Shown here piece after piece: positions 10,362 to 19,020 of a stretch of DNA of 64,000 nt. Origin of the DNA: Betaproteobacteria bacterium HGW-Betaproteobacteria-16 (lineage in GTDB: Bacteria > Pseudomonadota > Gammaproteobacteria > Burkholderiales > Burkholderiaceae_C); the NCBI GenBank assembly GCA_002840835.1, contig PHCQ01000002.1, positions 94,291 through 158,290 of the forward strand, read 5' to 3'. Position numbers and translations under genes: made by a program. The notes under the pieces are model-generated. The model had not been told where the DNA came from. It did not search any database and worked only from the letters and a program-made list of their open reading frames with translations. Each line of letters opens with the position of its first letter. Within the stretch, counting starts at the first letter, position 1.

Positions 10362-10721
10362 AGATTAACTTTCCAGAGGTTGAGTCTTAAATCCGACCCT
10401 GATCACCTTGCATCCACACACACTTGGTCTGGACACTGAAAGCGACACCCGGTTGGGTCGGTTTGCGATTTGCCTGGCCTCGTGCCGCACCAAAAAAGTG
10501 CCAGCCGAACGAGGCAAAGCCAATCAAGTATAGCATCTGCTGCCCAGGTATTTGCCCGGATATGGTCGACGGGCGCGGGTCGCTGCAGTGCGAGTTGAGC
10601 CTGCAACGGGCTAAGCTCTCAAGATCAGAGCCCTACTGTCAATGCGGAACAGACATCCCATGTACCACCCGCCCATGCTCATTGCACCGGACGCCTTCGC
10701 CCAATTTCACGGGAGGCCACA
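10362..10721. promoter_or_regulatory. Divergent rpsB / nnr intergenic region
   Basis: A 360-bp gap with no gene that I can support. On the minus strand a TATACT -10-like hexamer (plus-strand positions 10527-10532) lies about 165 bp from the rpsB start. A matching -35 at the right distance is weak. The long leader would leave room for S2 autoregulation, known in other proteobacteria but not provable here. On the plus strand GGGAGG at 10711-10716 is the ribosome binding site of the next gene. Confidence 0.35.
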
Positions 10722-12323
10722 TTGATCCGGCGCGTCGCCTTCGATCAGGTAGAGGCACTTTACAGCCTTGATAGCACCCGACATTGGGAACACCTCGCCG
10801 CCGGCCTCCTTCCGTCCCACACCCTCATGGCACGAGCCGGCCTTGCCATTGCCCAGTTGTCGCGTGCGGTGCAACCCCATGCAAGGTGCATCTGGGTGGC
10901 ATGCGGCCCCGGCAACAATGGCGGCGACGGTCTGGTGGCCGCGACTCATCTGCACCGGTGGGCCCAGTCAACAGGAAACGGGGTTCGCGTGATCGCCACC
11001 CATGGCAGCGCAGACCCGGCCTTCAGCATAGTGCTGCCCCCGGATGCACAGAATGCATTGGCAGCGGCCCGCACAGCTGGTGTACAGATTCAAATTGAAC
11101 CCCCTGCGCAGTTCGACCTGGGCATCGATGCACTGCTCGGCATGGGTGCAAGCGGGCCTCTGTCGAGCGTGATTTCGCAGACGCTGAGTCATCTGCGCCA
11201 TGCCCCGTGCCCCGTGGTTTGCGTGGATCTTCCCAGCGGCCTGCACGCGGAAACCGGTGAACTGCAACCCTTGCCAGGCGACCCTTCTCGCGCAGCACCT
11301 CTGCAAACGGGACCCAGATACACCCTCTCGCTGCTCACACTCAAGCCTGGCCTGTTCACAAATGACGGGCGGGATGCATCCGGAGAAGTCTGGTTTGACG
11401 ACTTGTCAGCGGTCCCGCAGGCAGACACATCGCCAATGGCCAGGCTGCATGCAGAGGTGCCACACACGGCGTTGCAGGCCAGCAGACCCCATTCCAGCCA
11501 CAAAGGGAAGTTCGGCGACGTTTTGGTACTGGGAGGACAAGCGATCGCGGTCAATGGCGTCGGCATGACGGGCGCGGCCATCCTCGCCGCAACGGCTGCC
11601 TTGCACGCCGGCGCCGGCCGGGTGTTTGTGAGTCTGCTGGGTGAAGCACCGGGTTCTGAAATCCGCTACGAACCCCGCTCGCCCGAGCTGATGTTTCGTG
11701 CGCCACAGCGCATGCTCGAATCTGACTTGCCAGACAGCGCCACTGTCGTTTGCGGGTGTGGCGGCGGCGAAGCGGTGGCGGCCGTTCTGCCTTCCGTACT
11801 GACCAGATCACAGCGACTGGTGCTTGACGCCGATGCCCTCAATGCGATCGCAAAAGACTCTGTCCTGCAGGCGCAACTGACACAGCGTTCGCAGCATGGG
11901 TGGACGACCGTCCTGACACCCCACCCTCTTGAAGCAGCAAGATTGATGGAAACCAGCACCACGTCAGTGATGCAGGACCGCCTGGCTGCAGCCCAGACAC
12001 TGGCCGATCGGTTTGGCGCCATTTGCGTGCTCAAGGGTTCCGGCACCATCGTGACACAGCCAGGAGACACCCCTTGGATCAATGCCTCCGGCAGCGCACG
12101 CCTCGCCACCGCAGGCACAGGCGATGTGCTGGCGGGCATGATCGGCGCAGCACTTGCGGCCCCCGGAAGGTCACCGGAACGCGGTGCGAGACATTTCGTG
12201 GCATCTGCCGTGTTTCAACATGGCAAGCTGGCAGATACCTGGGGCGAAATGGGGCATCCTTGCGAAATGACAGCCACCCTCACCGCAGGTGAGTTGGCCC
12301 GGCGGGTTCGACCCTTCTCATGA
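10722..12323 (+). CDS. nnr: Bifunctional NAD(P)H-hydrate epimerase / ADP-dependent dehydratase
   Basis: 533 residues with two domains. The N-terminal YjeF_N epimerase half (1-230) shows ACGPGNNGGDGLVAATHL and VCVDLPSGLHAETGE. The C-terminal ribokinase-like dehydratase half (about 250-530) shows HKGKFGDVLVLGG, TAALHAGAGRVFVSLLG and the active-site ARLATAGTGDVLAGMIGA. It repairs hydrated NADH and NADPH (NADHX, NADPHX). The start is TTG, supported by GGGAGG 6 bp upstream. No ATG exists before the conserved N-terminus. Confidence 0.93.
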   Translation: MIRRVAFDQVEALYSLDSTRHWEHLAAGLLPSHTLMARAGLAIAQLSRAVQPHARCIWVACGPGNNGGDGLVAATHLHRWAQSTGNGVRVIATHGSADPAFSIVLPPDAQNALAAARTAGVQIQIEPPAQFDLGIDALLGMGASGPLSSVISQTLSHLRHAPCPVVCVDLPSGLHAETGELQPLPGDPSRAAPLQTGPRYTLSLLTLKPGLFTNDGRDASGEVWFDDLSAVPQADTSPMARLHAEVPHTALQASRPHSSHKGKFGDVLVLGGQAIAVNGVGMTGAAILAATAALHAGAGRVFVSLLGEAPGSEIRYEPRSPELMFRAPQRMLESDLPDSATVVCGCGGGEAVAAVLPSVLTRSQRLVLDADALNAIAKDSVLQAQLTQRSQHGWTTVLTPHPLEAARLMETSTTSVMQDRLAAAQTLADRFGAICVLKGSGTIVTQPGDTPWINASGSARLATAGTGDVLAGMIGAALAAPGRSPERGARHFVASAVFQHGKLADTWGEMGHPCEMTATLTAGELARRVRPFS

Positions 12324-12348
12324 TCTTTCCCCACAAGCAGGCGGCGAA

Positions 12349-12900
12349 TCAGGCGATCAGCATCAAGCCCACTTGCAGCAGGATGATCAGCACGAGCACA
12401 GACAGGTCAACCCCACCGATGGTGGGAATGACACGGCGCACGGGGCGGAGTATCGGCCCGCAAAGGCGGTCAAGGGTGGCCAGAATCGGGGACTGAGGCT
12501 GAACCCACGACAGAACCGCATACACCAGCAGAAGCACCATCAGCCCCTGCAGCAGGCTGCGCAGCACCAGTTTGAAGGCAAGCACAGGAATGGCCATCAC
12601 CAGAGCGGCCGGAGACACGGCCACGTCGTTGAATCCCGTGGCCAGCATGATCCAGATTCCGCCGTAGGCCAGTGCCATCAGCACCACGGCCATCAGGCTC
12701 CCCCAGTCGACGCGGCCCTGCGCCATGCCTCGGGGCAGGATGCGCCGCACGGGAGCCACCAGCCAGTCTGTCACAGCCATCACGAAACGACCTGGCTGCG
12801 CCCACATGGGAACGCGCAAATGGTTCATCCATGCCCGCAGCAAGCCTGCCGCAACAAGAAAGAAAAACAGCGTATCCAGCAGGAAAAGAGCAATGCGCAT
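12349..12900 (-). CDS. YggT-family membrane protein
   Basis: 183 residues with two tandem YggT repeats, each with hydrophobic helices. Typical phrases are VLSWVQPQSPILATLDRLCGPILRPVRRVIPTIGG-like in the C-terminal half and VTDWLVAPVRRILPRG in the N-terminal half. YggT proteins are small inner-membrane proteins linked to osmotic adaptation and cell-division or photosystem assembly. The exact job here is unknown. It is convergent with nnr (25-bp gap). Confidence 0.85.
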   Translation of the reverse strand: MRIALFLLDTLFFFLVAAGLLRAWMNHLRVPMWAQPGRFVMAVTDWLVAPVRRILPRGMAQGRVDWGSLMAVVLMALAYGGIWIMLATGFNDVAVSPAALVMAIPVLAFKLVLRSLLQGLMVLLLVYAVLSWVQPQSPILATLDRLCGPILRPVRRVIPTIGGVDLSVLVLIILLQVGLMLIA

Positions 12901-13057
12901 GTGATGGGTGGGGTAATTGGGGTCAGGCGAATGGCAAGGCGGGCTGAATCACGGCCATACACAACCAGCGCAGTTTACCGAACGCGGCCCGCCCCACAAG
13001 AGGATGGGCGAGGCGTCAGCAATCCTCGTTCTTTGTGCCCATCAGAAACGACAGCCA

Positions 13058-14077
13058 TCAGGCAAGCCGCAAGGGTGGACGGGGCACTCTGGGATCGGGC
13101 TCGCGCCCTGCTTCGAGGCGGACCAGCGCTGCAGCCCGTGATGCCTGCAGGAAGTCGAGCATGATCGGTGAGCTGTCGGCCAGCGCATGCCGCCCATGAT
13201 GGAATTCCGGGTGCCATTGAACGCCTCGTGCGTAGGCATCGCCGGTCCACCGGATGGCCTCGACCAGACCATCCAGCGTGGACACTGCTTCCACCACCAT
13301 GCCTTTGCCGAGCTCGGCCACTGCCTGATGGTGAATGCTGGTGACGGTCAATTGCGAGGACTTGGGATACAGCTTTGTCAGGGCCGATCCTTGAAGGAAA
13401 GTCACATCGTGTTCGAGCTGATCGTAGAGCTCTGTGTCTACGTGAGAATGAGCTGCAGGGCATTGGGTGGGAATGTCCTGGTACAGCGTGCCACCAAAGG
13501 CCACATTGAGCAGTTGAGCCCCCCTGCACACGCCCAGCACCGGCTTCTTTTGGGCAAGAAAGGCCCTCAACAGGGACAGCTCGTATTTGTCCCTCACCAC
13601 ATCGCCCTGCCAGCGCTCATCAATGGGGGCCTGACCGTAGGTCTGGGGCGCCACGTCTGCGCCACCTTGCAGGACAAGCGCATCCAGTTCCTGCACCACG
13701 TGATCCACCTTGAGGTGTCGGGCCGCGTGTTTGCTGTCGTGGGCCACGGCAGGCACCATGAAAGCAACAGCCCCGTGCTCCATGATCCAGTGTGCCAGCG
13801 ACTGTTCGATGTATTGAAGGTTCTTGTTCCGAAAACCGAGTTCCTGTGGCACCTGGTAGAGCAAGCGTGCCGATACACCGATGCGCAAGGGGCGCTCGCC
13901 GGTACTGCTGCCCACTTTCGGCTTGCTCGCCGGCTCCGCTTTCCCTGCTTTGGCGAATTTGGGGGCCTCACGTTTACTGGACGCAGGCGACCTGGCTTCG
14001 GGTGCGGTCCGCTTCGCAGGCGTTCGGGCAGACGACTCCCCACTTGCCTTCCTGTCGCTCACGCCCCCACCCATCAC
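13058..14077 (-). CDS. Class-I glutamine amidotransferase-like hydrolase (peptidase C26, PuuD-like)
   Basis: 339 residues. Residues 1-65 are a low-complexity Lys/Ala/Ser/Pro-rich extension. The catalytic domain follows: GVCRGAQLLNVAFGGTLYQDI holds the nucleophilic Cys, and GVQWHPEFHH the catalytic His and Glu. The family hydrolyses gamma-glutamyl bonds (for example gamma-glutamyl-GABA), but no other putrescine-pathway gene is nearby, so the substrate is open. The start overlaps the rnr stop by 4 bp (ATGA), which indicates cotranslation with RNase R. Confidence 0.8.
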   Translation of the reverse strand: MMGGGVSDRKASGESSARTPAKRTAPEARSPASSKREAPKFAKAGKAEPASKPKVGSSTGERPLRIGVSARLLYQVPQELGFRNKNLQYIEQSLAHWIMEHGAVAFMVPAVAHDSKHAARHLKVDHVVQELDALVLQGGADVAPQTYGQAPIDERWQGDVVRDKYELSLLRAFLAQKKPVLGVCRGAQLLNVAFGGTLYQDIPTQCPAAHSHVDTELYDQLEHDVTFLQGSALTKLYPKSSQLTVTSIHHQAVAELGKGMVVEAVSTLDGLVEAIRWTGDAYARGVQWHPEFHHGRHALADSSPIMLDFLQASRAAALVRLEAGREPDPRVPRPPLRLA

Positions 14078-16368
14078 CTGCGACTCTTTCGAGCCTTTCC
14101 AGATGCGCTTCTTGCAGTGCCCCGGTCCGCCTTCTTTGCACCAGAAGACTTGCGGCCTGCCGCCAGAGGCTCCTTCGCAGAAGGCGCCGAAAGCTCGTTC
14201 TGGCGACCCGGTGAATGGGTGGATGACCCTCCTTTGGTGCGGCGCGGTTTGCCCTGCCTGCCCTTGGCTTCACCAGAGTCGGCCACACCACCCTTGTCGC
14301 GCATGGCTCGCAACACGAGATCGTCATCACCGGAAACCAGCCGGAAATCGATTCGCCGTCCATCCAGGTCCACCCGGCTGACCTGAACATTGACCCGAGA
14401 ACCCAGGGCGTACCGGATGCCGGTACGCTCTCCGCGCAGCTCTTGCCGTGCTTCGTCAAAACGGAAAAATTCACCGCCCAGTTCGGTGATGTGCACCAAT
14501 CCCTCGACGTACATCGAGTCCAGCGTCACGAAAAGGCCGAAGCTGGTGACCGAGCTGACCACACCGCTGAACTCTTCTCCCAGGTGTTCGCGCATGTACT
14601 TGCACTTCAGCCAGGCCTCCACGTCGCGACTGGCTTCGTCCGCGCGACGCTCGTTGGCACTGCAGTGCAGACCAGCGGCCTGCCAGGCCAGTGTGTCCAC
14701 CGACGGTTTCTTCGCAGGCTGGTCGCCGGCAGGCTTGGCCCGGCTGGCCAGGCGCTTGCTGAGCTTGGCATGCGCCTCGCCGGGCGTTGGCAACTGGGGC
14801 AGCTGGTAGCGCTGCTGATTCAGGATGGCCTTGATGACCCGATGCACCAGGAGATCGGGGTAGCGCCGAATCGGGCTGGTGAAGTGGGTGTAGGCCTCGA
14901 AAGCCAGCCCGAAGTGCCCACTGTTGATGGGCGTGTAGATGGCCTGCTGCATGGATCGCAGCAGCATGGTGTGAATCTGCTGCGCCTCTGGACGATCCTT
15001 GGTGGCGCTCGCGATGTGCTGAAACTCGGAAGGCTTCGGGTTGTCGCTGATGGTCTGCGGAACCCCCATGGCCTTGAGGTAGTTGCGAAGGATTTCCTGT
15101 TTCTCCGGCGTCGGGCCTTCGTGCACACGGAAAAGGCCTGCCTGCTTGCCCTGGCTGATGAAGTCGGCTGAACACACGTTCGCCGCCAGCATCGCCTCTT
15201 CGATCAGTTTGTGGGCATCGTTGCGGGTGCGTGGAATGATCTTTTCGATGCGCCCCGCGTCGTCGCAGACGATCTGGGTCTCGGTGGTTTCGAAATCCAC
15301 CGCCCCCCGCGCCTGGCGTGCAACCAGCAAGGCGCGGTAAACGTCATGAAGATTCAGCAGGTAAGGCACCAATGCCTTGCGCTGTGCGGCCTCCGGGCCA
15401 CGCGTGTTCTGAAGAATGGCCGCCACTTCGGTGTAGGTGAACCGCGCATGACTGAACATCACCGCTGGGTAGAACTGATAGGCGTGAACCTCACCCTTGG
15501 CGTTGACCAGCATGTCGCACACCATGCACAGGCGTTCAACGCCCGGGTTGAGCGAGCACAAGCCGTTGGACAGCTTCTCCGGAAGCATGGGAATGACGCG
15601 GCGAGGGAAGTACACCGAGGTCGCCCGGTCATAGGCATCCACATCGATGGCCGAGCCGGTTTGCACATAGTGGCTGACGTCTGCGATGGCCACCAGCAGT
15701 CGCCAGCCCTTGCCCCTACCCACCTTCGCCGGCTCACAGTACACCGCATCGTCGAAGTCGCGAGCATCTTCGCCATCGATCGTCACCAGTGGCACGTCCC
15801 GCAGGTCCACGCGGTTTTTGTGATCGGCAGCGCGCACGTGGTCTGGCAATGCCCTGGCCTGGGCCATCGCCAGATCTGAAAAAATGTGGGGCACACCGTA
15901 CTTGCGAACGGCAATCTCGATCTCCATGCCGGGGTCGTCGATCTCACCCAGCACCTCCTTGACCCGGCCCACGGGTTGCCCAAAAAGCGCAGGGGGTTCA
16001 GTGAGCTCCACAACCACAACCTGCCCGGTCTTGGCGGTACCCGTGGCGCCTTTCGGGATGAGCACATCCTGCCCGTAGCGCTTGTCTTCCGGCGCTACCA
16101 GCCAGACACCACTTTCCTGCAGCAGGCGCCCGATGATCGGCGCCTCCGAGCGCTCCACGATCTCGGTCACTCGGCCTTCAGGCCGCCCTTTTCTGTCAAG
16201 ACGCACGATCCGTGCCTTGACGCGGTCCTTGTGCAGGACGGCCCGCATTTCATTGGATGGCAGATAAATATCTGCCTGTCCGTCGTCACGAATCACAAAA
16301 CCGTGCCCGTCACGATGACCGGACACGACACCTTCAAATTCTGCCAACAGGCTGTTTTTTTCGTTCAC
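14074..16368 (-). CDS. rnr: Ribonuclease R
   Basis: About 764 residues. In order: cold-shock/OB domains (GVVSGHRDGHGFVIRDDG), the RNB catalytic domain with TIDGEDARDFDDAVY (the Asp cluster binding Mg2+) and HFTSPIRRYPDLLVHR, an S1 domain (FSGVVSSVTSFGLFVTLD), and a Lys/Arg/Ser-rich tail. It is a processive 3'-5' exoribonuclease acting on structured RNA. I place the start at the GTG of VNEKNSLLAEF. The longer open frame would run through the tRNA-Leu gene and has no family similarity. Confidence 0.93.
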   Translation of the reverse strand: MNEKNSLLAEFEGVVSGHRDGHGFVIRDDGQADIYLPSNEMRAVLHKDRVKARIVRLDRKGRPEGRVTEIVERSEAPIIGRLLQESGVWLVAPEDKRYGQDVLIPKGATGTAKTGQVVVVELTEPPALFGQPVGRVKEVLGEIDDPGMEIEIAVRKYGVPHIFSDLAMAQARALPDHVRAADHKNRVDLRDVPLVTIDGEDARDFDDAVYCEPAKVGRGKGWRLLVAIADVSHYVQTGSAIDVDAYDRATSVYFPRRVIPMLPEKLSNGLCSLNPGVERLCMVCDMLVNAKGEVHAYQFYPAVMFSHARFTYTEVAAILQNTRGPEAAQRKALVPYLLNLHDVYRALLVARQARGAVDFETTETQIVCDDAGRIEKIIPRTRNDAHKLIEEAMLAANVCSADFISQGKQAGLFRVHEGPTPEKQEILRNYLKAMGVPQTISDNPKPSEFQHIASATKDRPEAQQIHTMLLRSMQQAIYTPINSGHFGLAFEAYTHFTSPIRRYPDLLVHRVIKAILNQQRYQLPQLPTPGEAHAKLSKRLASRAKPAGDQPAKKPSVDTLAWQAAGLHCSANERRADEASRDVEAWLKCKYMREHLGEEFSGVVSSVTSFGLFVTLDSMYVEGLVHITELGGEFFRFDEARQELRGERTGIRYALGSRVNVQVSRVDLDGRRIDFRLVSGDDDLVLRAMRDKGGVADSGEAKGRQGKPRRTKGGSSTHSPGRQNELSAPSAKEPLAAGRKSSGAKKADRGTARSASGKARKSRR

Positions 16369-16402
16369 TTTTTCTCTGATATACTTCTGGTTTTCCTGAG
16401 AT

Positions 16403-16487
<85 letters not shown>

Positions 16488-16492
16488 ATCAT

Positions 16493-16526
16493 AAAGGCTT
16501 GCAAACACAACGTTTGCAAGCCTTTT
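16493..16526 (+). terminator. Rho-independent terminator of tRNA-Leu
   Basis: AAAGGCTTGCAAAC and GTTTGCAAGCCTTT form a perfect 14-bp stem around a 4-base loop (ACAA), followed by TT. It starts 6 bp after the tRNA CCA end. Confidence 0.85.
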
Positions 16527-16650
16527 CTTGTTGTGGCAATAGCGGCAATCAAAAAGGCGAGCAGCTGAAGCGTCTCGTCCTTCCTTGACGCAACTGCCCC
16601 CTTCAAAATTCGCTGCACCATGCAGCAATTGCCTTGCGGCGCGGAGCGCT

Positions 16651-18036
16651 TCAAATCGGCACCGCCAGCAAGTCGTGCCCCTCGGCAGCCACGATGCGCG
16701 CCTTGGTGAACTCACCCACCTTCAGCGTCTTGCTGATCTTCTCTGGCGGCAACAGCCGCACGACACCATCAATCTCTGGCGCATCGGCGTAACTGCGCCC
16801 CTCGCCGCCCTTCTTGCCCAGGCCTGGCGCCGCATCCACCAGCACCTGCATGGTTGCTCCGACCCGCTGACGCAACTTGCGCGTTGACACCGACTCGGCA
16901 ACAGCCATGAAGCGCGCGCGGCGCTCTTCGCGAAGTTCTGCCGGAACCGGGTCGGCCAGTTCATTGGCCGCCGCCCCCTGCACGGGCGAGTAGGCAAAAC
17001 AGCCCGCCCGGTCGATGCGAGCCTCTTCCACGAATGCCAGCAAGTCCTGGAATTCTTCCTCGGTCTCGCCAGGGAAGCCCGCAATGAAGGTGCTCCGCAC
17101 CACGATCTCAGGGCACAGCTCGCGCCAGCGGGCGATGCGCTCGAGATTCCTTTCGCCACTGGCAGGCCGTTTCATGCGCTTGAGCACGGCGGGGTGGCTG
17201 TGCTGCAACGGCACGTCAAGGTACGGCAGGCAGAGCCCTTCCGCCATGAGCGGAATGATGTCGTCCACGTGCGGATACGGGTACACATAGTGAAGCCGCA
17301 CCCATGCGCCGTAGCCCTTGGCCAGCTCACCCAGGGCGCGAACCAGGTCGAACATCCGCGTCTTCACCGGCCGACCATCCCAGAACCCGGTGCGGTATTG
17401 CACGTCCACGCCATAGGCCGACGTGTCCTGACTGACCACCAGCAACTCCTTGACGCCTGCATCAAATAGCTTGCGCGCTTCGGTCAGCACATCACCGATC
17501 GGCCGGCTGACGAGATCACCCCTCATGGAGGGGATGATGCAGAAGGTGCAGCGGTGATTGCATCCCTCGCTGATCTTGAGGTAGGCGTAGTGCCGGGGGG
17601 TGAGCTTGATGCCTTGTGCAGGCACCAGGTCGACAAACGGATCATGCGGCTTGGGCAAGTGCTGGTGTACAGCCGTCATCACTTCGTGGGTGGCATGAGG
17701 GCCGGTCACGGCGAGCACGCTGGGGTGCATCTGCCGCACCAGATTGCCGCCGCTTTCGCCCTCGCGAGCGCCCAGGCATCCCGTGACAATGACTTTGCCA
17801 TTGGCGGCCAGCGCCTCACCGATGGTGTCCAGGCTCTCGCGGACAGCGTCGTCGATGAAGCCGCATGTGTTGACGATCACCAGATCGGCACCGGCAAAGG
17901 TCTTGGAGGTCTGGTAGCCCTCAGCGCTGAGTTGCGTGAGGATGAGTTCGGAGTCGGTGAGTGCCTTGGGGCAACCCAGGCTGACAAAACCGACTTTGGG
18001 CGATGAGGGCCCTGACTGGACAACGGGTTCGGACAT
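16651..18036 (-). CDS. rimO: Ribosomal protein S12 methylthiotransferase RimO
   Basis: 461 residues. The N-terminal UPF0004 domain has [14 protein letters not shown]. The radical-SAM domain has [24 protein letters not shown] with the CxxxCxxC iron-sulfur ligands. The C-terminal TRAM domain follows ([21 protein letters not shown]). It attaches a methylthio group to Asp of ribosomal protein S12. The family length is about 440-460. It is convergent with tRNA-Leu and separated from it by the tRNA terminator. Confidence 0.96.
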   Translation of the reverse strand: MSEPVVQSGPSSPKVGFVSLGCPKALTDSELILTQLSAEGYQTSKTFAGADLVIVNTCGFIDDAVRESLDTIGEALAANGKVIVTGCLGAREGESGGNLVRQMHPSVLAVTGPHATHEVMTAVHQHLPKPHDPFVDLVPAQGIKLTPRHYAYLKISEGCNHRCTFCIIPSMRGDLVSRPIGDVLTEARKLFDAGVKELLVVSQDTSAYGVDVQYRTGFWDGRPVKTRMFDLVRALGELAKGYGAWVRLHYVYPYPHVDDIIPLMAEGLCLPYLDVPLQHSHPAVLKRMKRPASGERNLERIARWRELCPEIVVRSTFIAGFPGETEEEFQDLLAFVEEARIDRAGCFAYSPVQGAAANELADPVPAELREERRARFMAVAESVSTRKLRQRVGATMQVLVDAAPGLGKKGGEGRSYADAPEIDGVVRLLPPEKISKTLKVGEFTKARIVAAEGHDLLAVPI

Positions 18037-18083
18037 GCCCCGATTGTCTCAGACCCAACGCCCGAGCGCTTGGTATCGAACTA

Positions 18084-18626
18084 TCAGCGCTTCAACCCCA
18101 GCGCAGCCAGCATCTGCTCACTGTTCTTCTGCATCTGCTCCTGCATCTGGGTAAACGCCGTGCGCGACTGTTCTAGATAAGTACCCATCATGCCCTGCAT
18201 CATCGGGGACTGCACATTCATGAACTGCTTCCAGGCTTCCGGATTCACACCGCTGGATTGCTCGGTCATCCGGTTCTGAAGGTCCATGAAGATCTGCACG
18301 TTCTTCTCCAGGTACGAGCCCATGAAGTCCTGCATGGCATGCCCGTAGAAGCGGATGATGTTCGCCAGCACCTGCTCGGTGAAGATGGGAACGCCCGCAG
18401 TTTCCTCTTCCAGAATGATCTGCAGGAGGATGCTTCTGGTCAGGTCGTCGTTGGATTTGGCATCCCGGACCACGAAGGGTTCGTTGTCCATCACGAGCGC
18501 CTTCACTTCCGCCAAGGTGATGTACGACGAAGTGTCTGTATCGTAGAGACGCCGGTTCGGGTATTTCTTGATGATGCGCACACCACCTACCCGCTCGCCA
18601 CCGGATTCAGCCTTGGATTTTTGCAC
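18084..18626 (-). CDS. phaR: Polyhydroxyalkanoate synthesis repressor PhaR
   Basis: RIIKKYPNRRLYDTDTSSYITLAEVKALV is the PHB/PHA accumulation regulator DNA-binding domain. The second domain follows (IFTEQVLANIIRFYGHAMQDFMGSYLE), and the tail is rich in Gln and Met (QSRTAFTQMQEQMQKNSEQM). PhaR senses PHA granules and represses phasin and synthesis genes. I prefer the GTG giving VQKSKAESGGERV, 11-15 codons before the conserved domain as in relatives. An ATG 60 bp further upstream is possible. About 180 residues. Confidence 0.88.
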   Translation of the reverse strand: MQKSKAESGGERVGGVRIIKKYPNRRLYDTDTSSYITLAEVKALVMDNEPFVVRDAKSNDDLTRSILLQIILEEETAGVPIFTEQVLANIIRFYGHAMQDFMGSYLEKNVQIFMDLQNRMTEQSSGVNPEAWKQFMNVQSPMMQGMMGTYLEQSRTAFTQMQEQMQKNSEQMLAALGLKR

Positions 18627-18846
18627 TACGGACTTTCTGGAAGGAAGAGGCACGCGCCTCAGGACTGCTGGGAGGATATGACACATTCTAAAAACCCTGG
18701 CACGCCTTGGTGCCATGGGTTTTCCCTGTGCGCAGGGTTTCAACGCTTGATTGATCTGAATCAGGGTTCGAAGTGAAACCGTGGCGTTCTGACGCATCAG
18801 ACCTTCGGCGGTACCCGACTGGAGCAAACGCAAGAAGCCCAATGAG

Positions 18847-18880
18847 AAAAACCCCTGTCTCACAAAGAGATCAGGGGTTT
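18847..18880 (-). terminator. Rho-independent terminator of tRNA-Val(GAC)
   Basis: On the minus strand AAACCCCTGATCTC pairs with GAGACAGGGGTTT, with a single unpaired position, around a short loop, then a T-run. It begins 5 bp past the tRNA 3' end. Confidence 0.8.
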
Positions 18881-18885
18881 GATTC

Positions 18886-18962
18886 TGGTAGGCGCGATTG
18901 GACTCGAACCAACGACCCCCACCATGTCAAGGTGGTGCTCTAACCAGCTGAGCTACGCGCCT
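18886..18962 (-). tRNA. tRNA-Val (anticodon GAC)
   Basis: 77 nt including CCA. The acceptor AGGCGCG pairs with CGCGCCT. The D arm has AGCTCAGCTGGTTAGAGC. The anticodon stem CCACC/GGTGG holds TTGACAT, anticodon GAC. The T arm has TTGGTTCGAGTCCAA. Confidence 0.95.
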
Positions 18963-19020
18963 GGGATCGAATTCGAAGCCGAGAGTATAGCCCATGGAGA
19001 AGGGGCTTTTTTGCGAAGCC

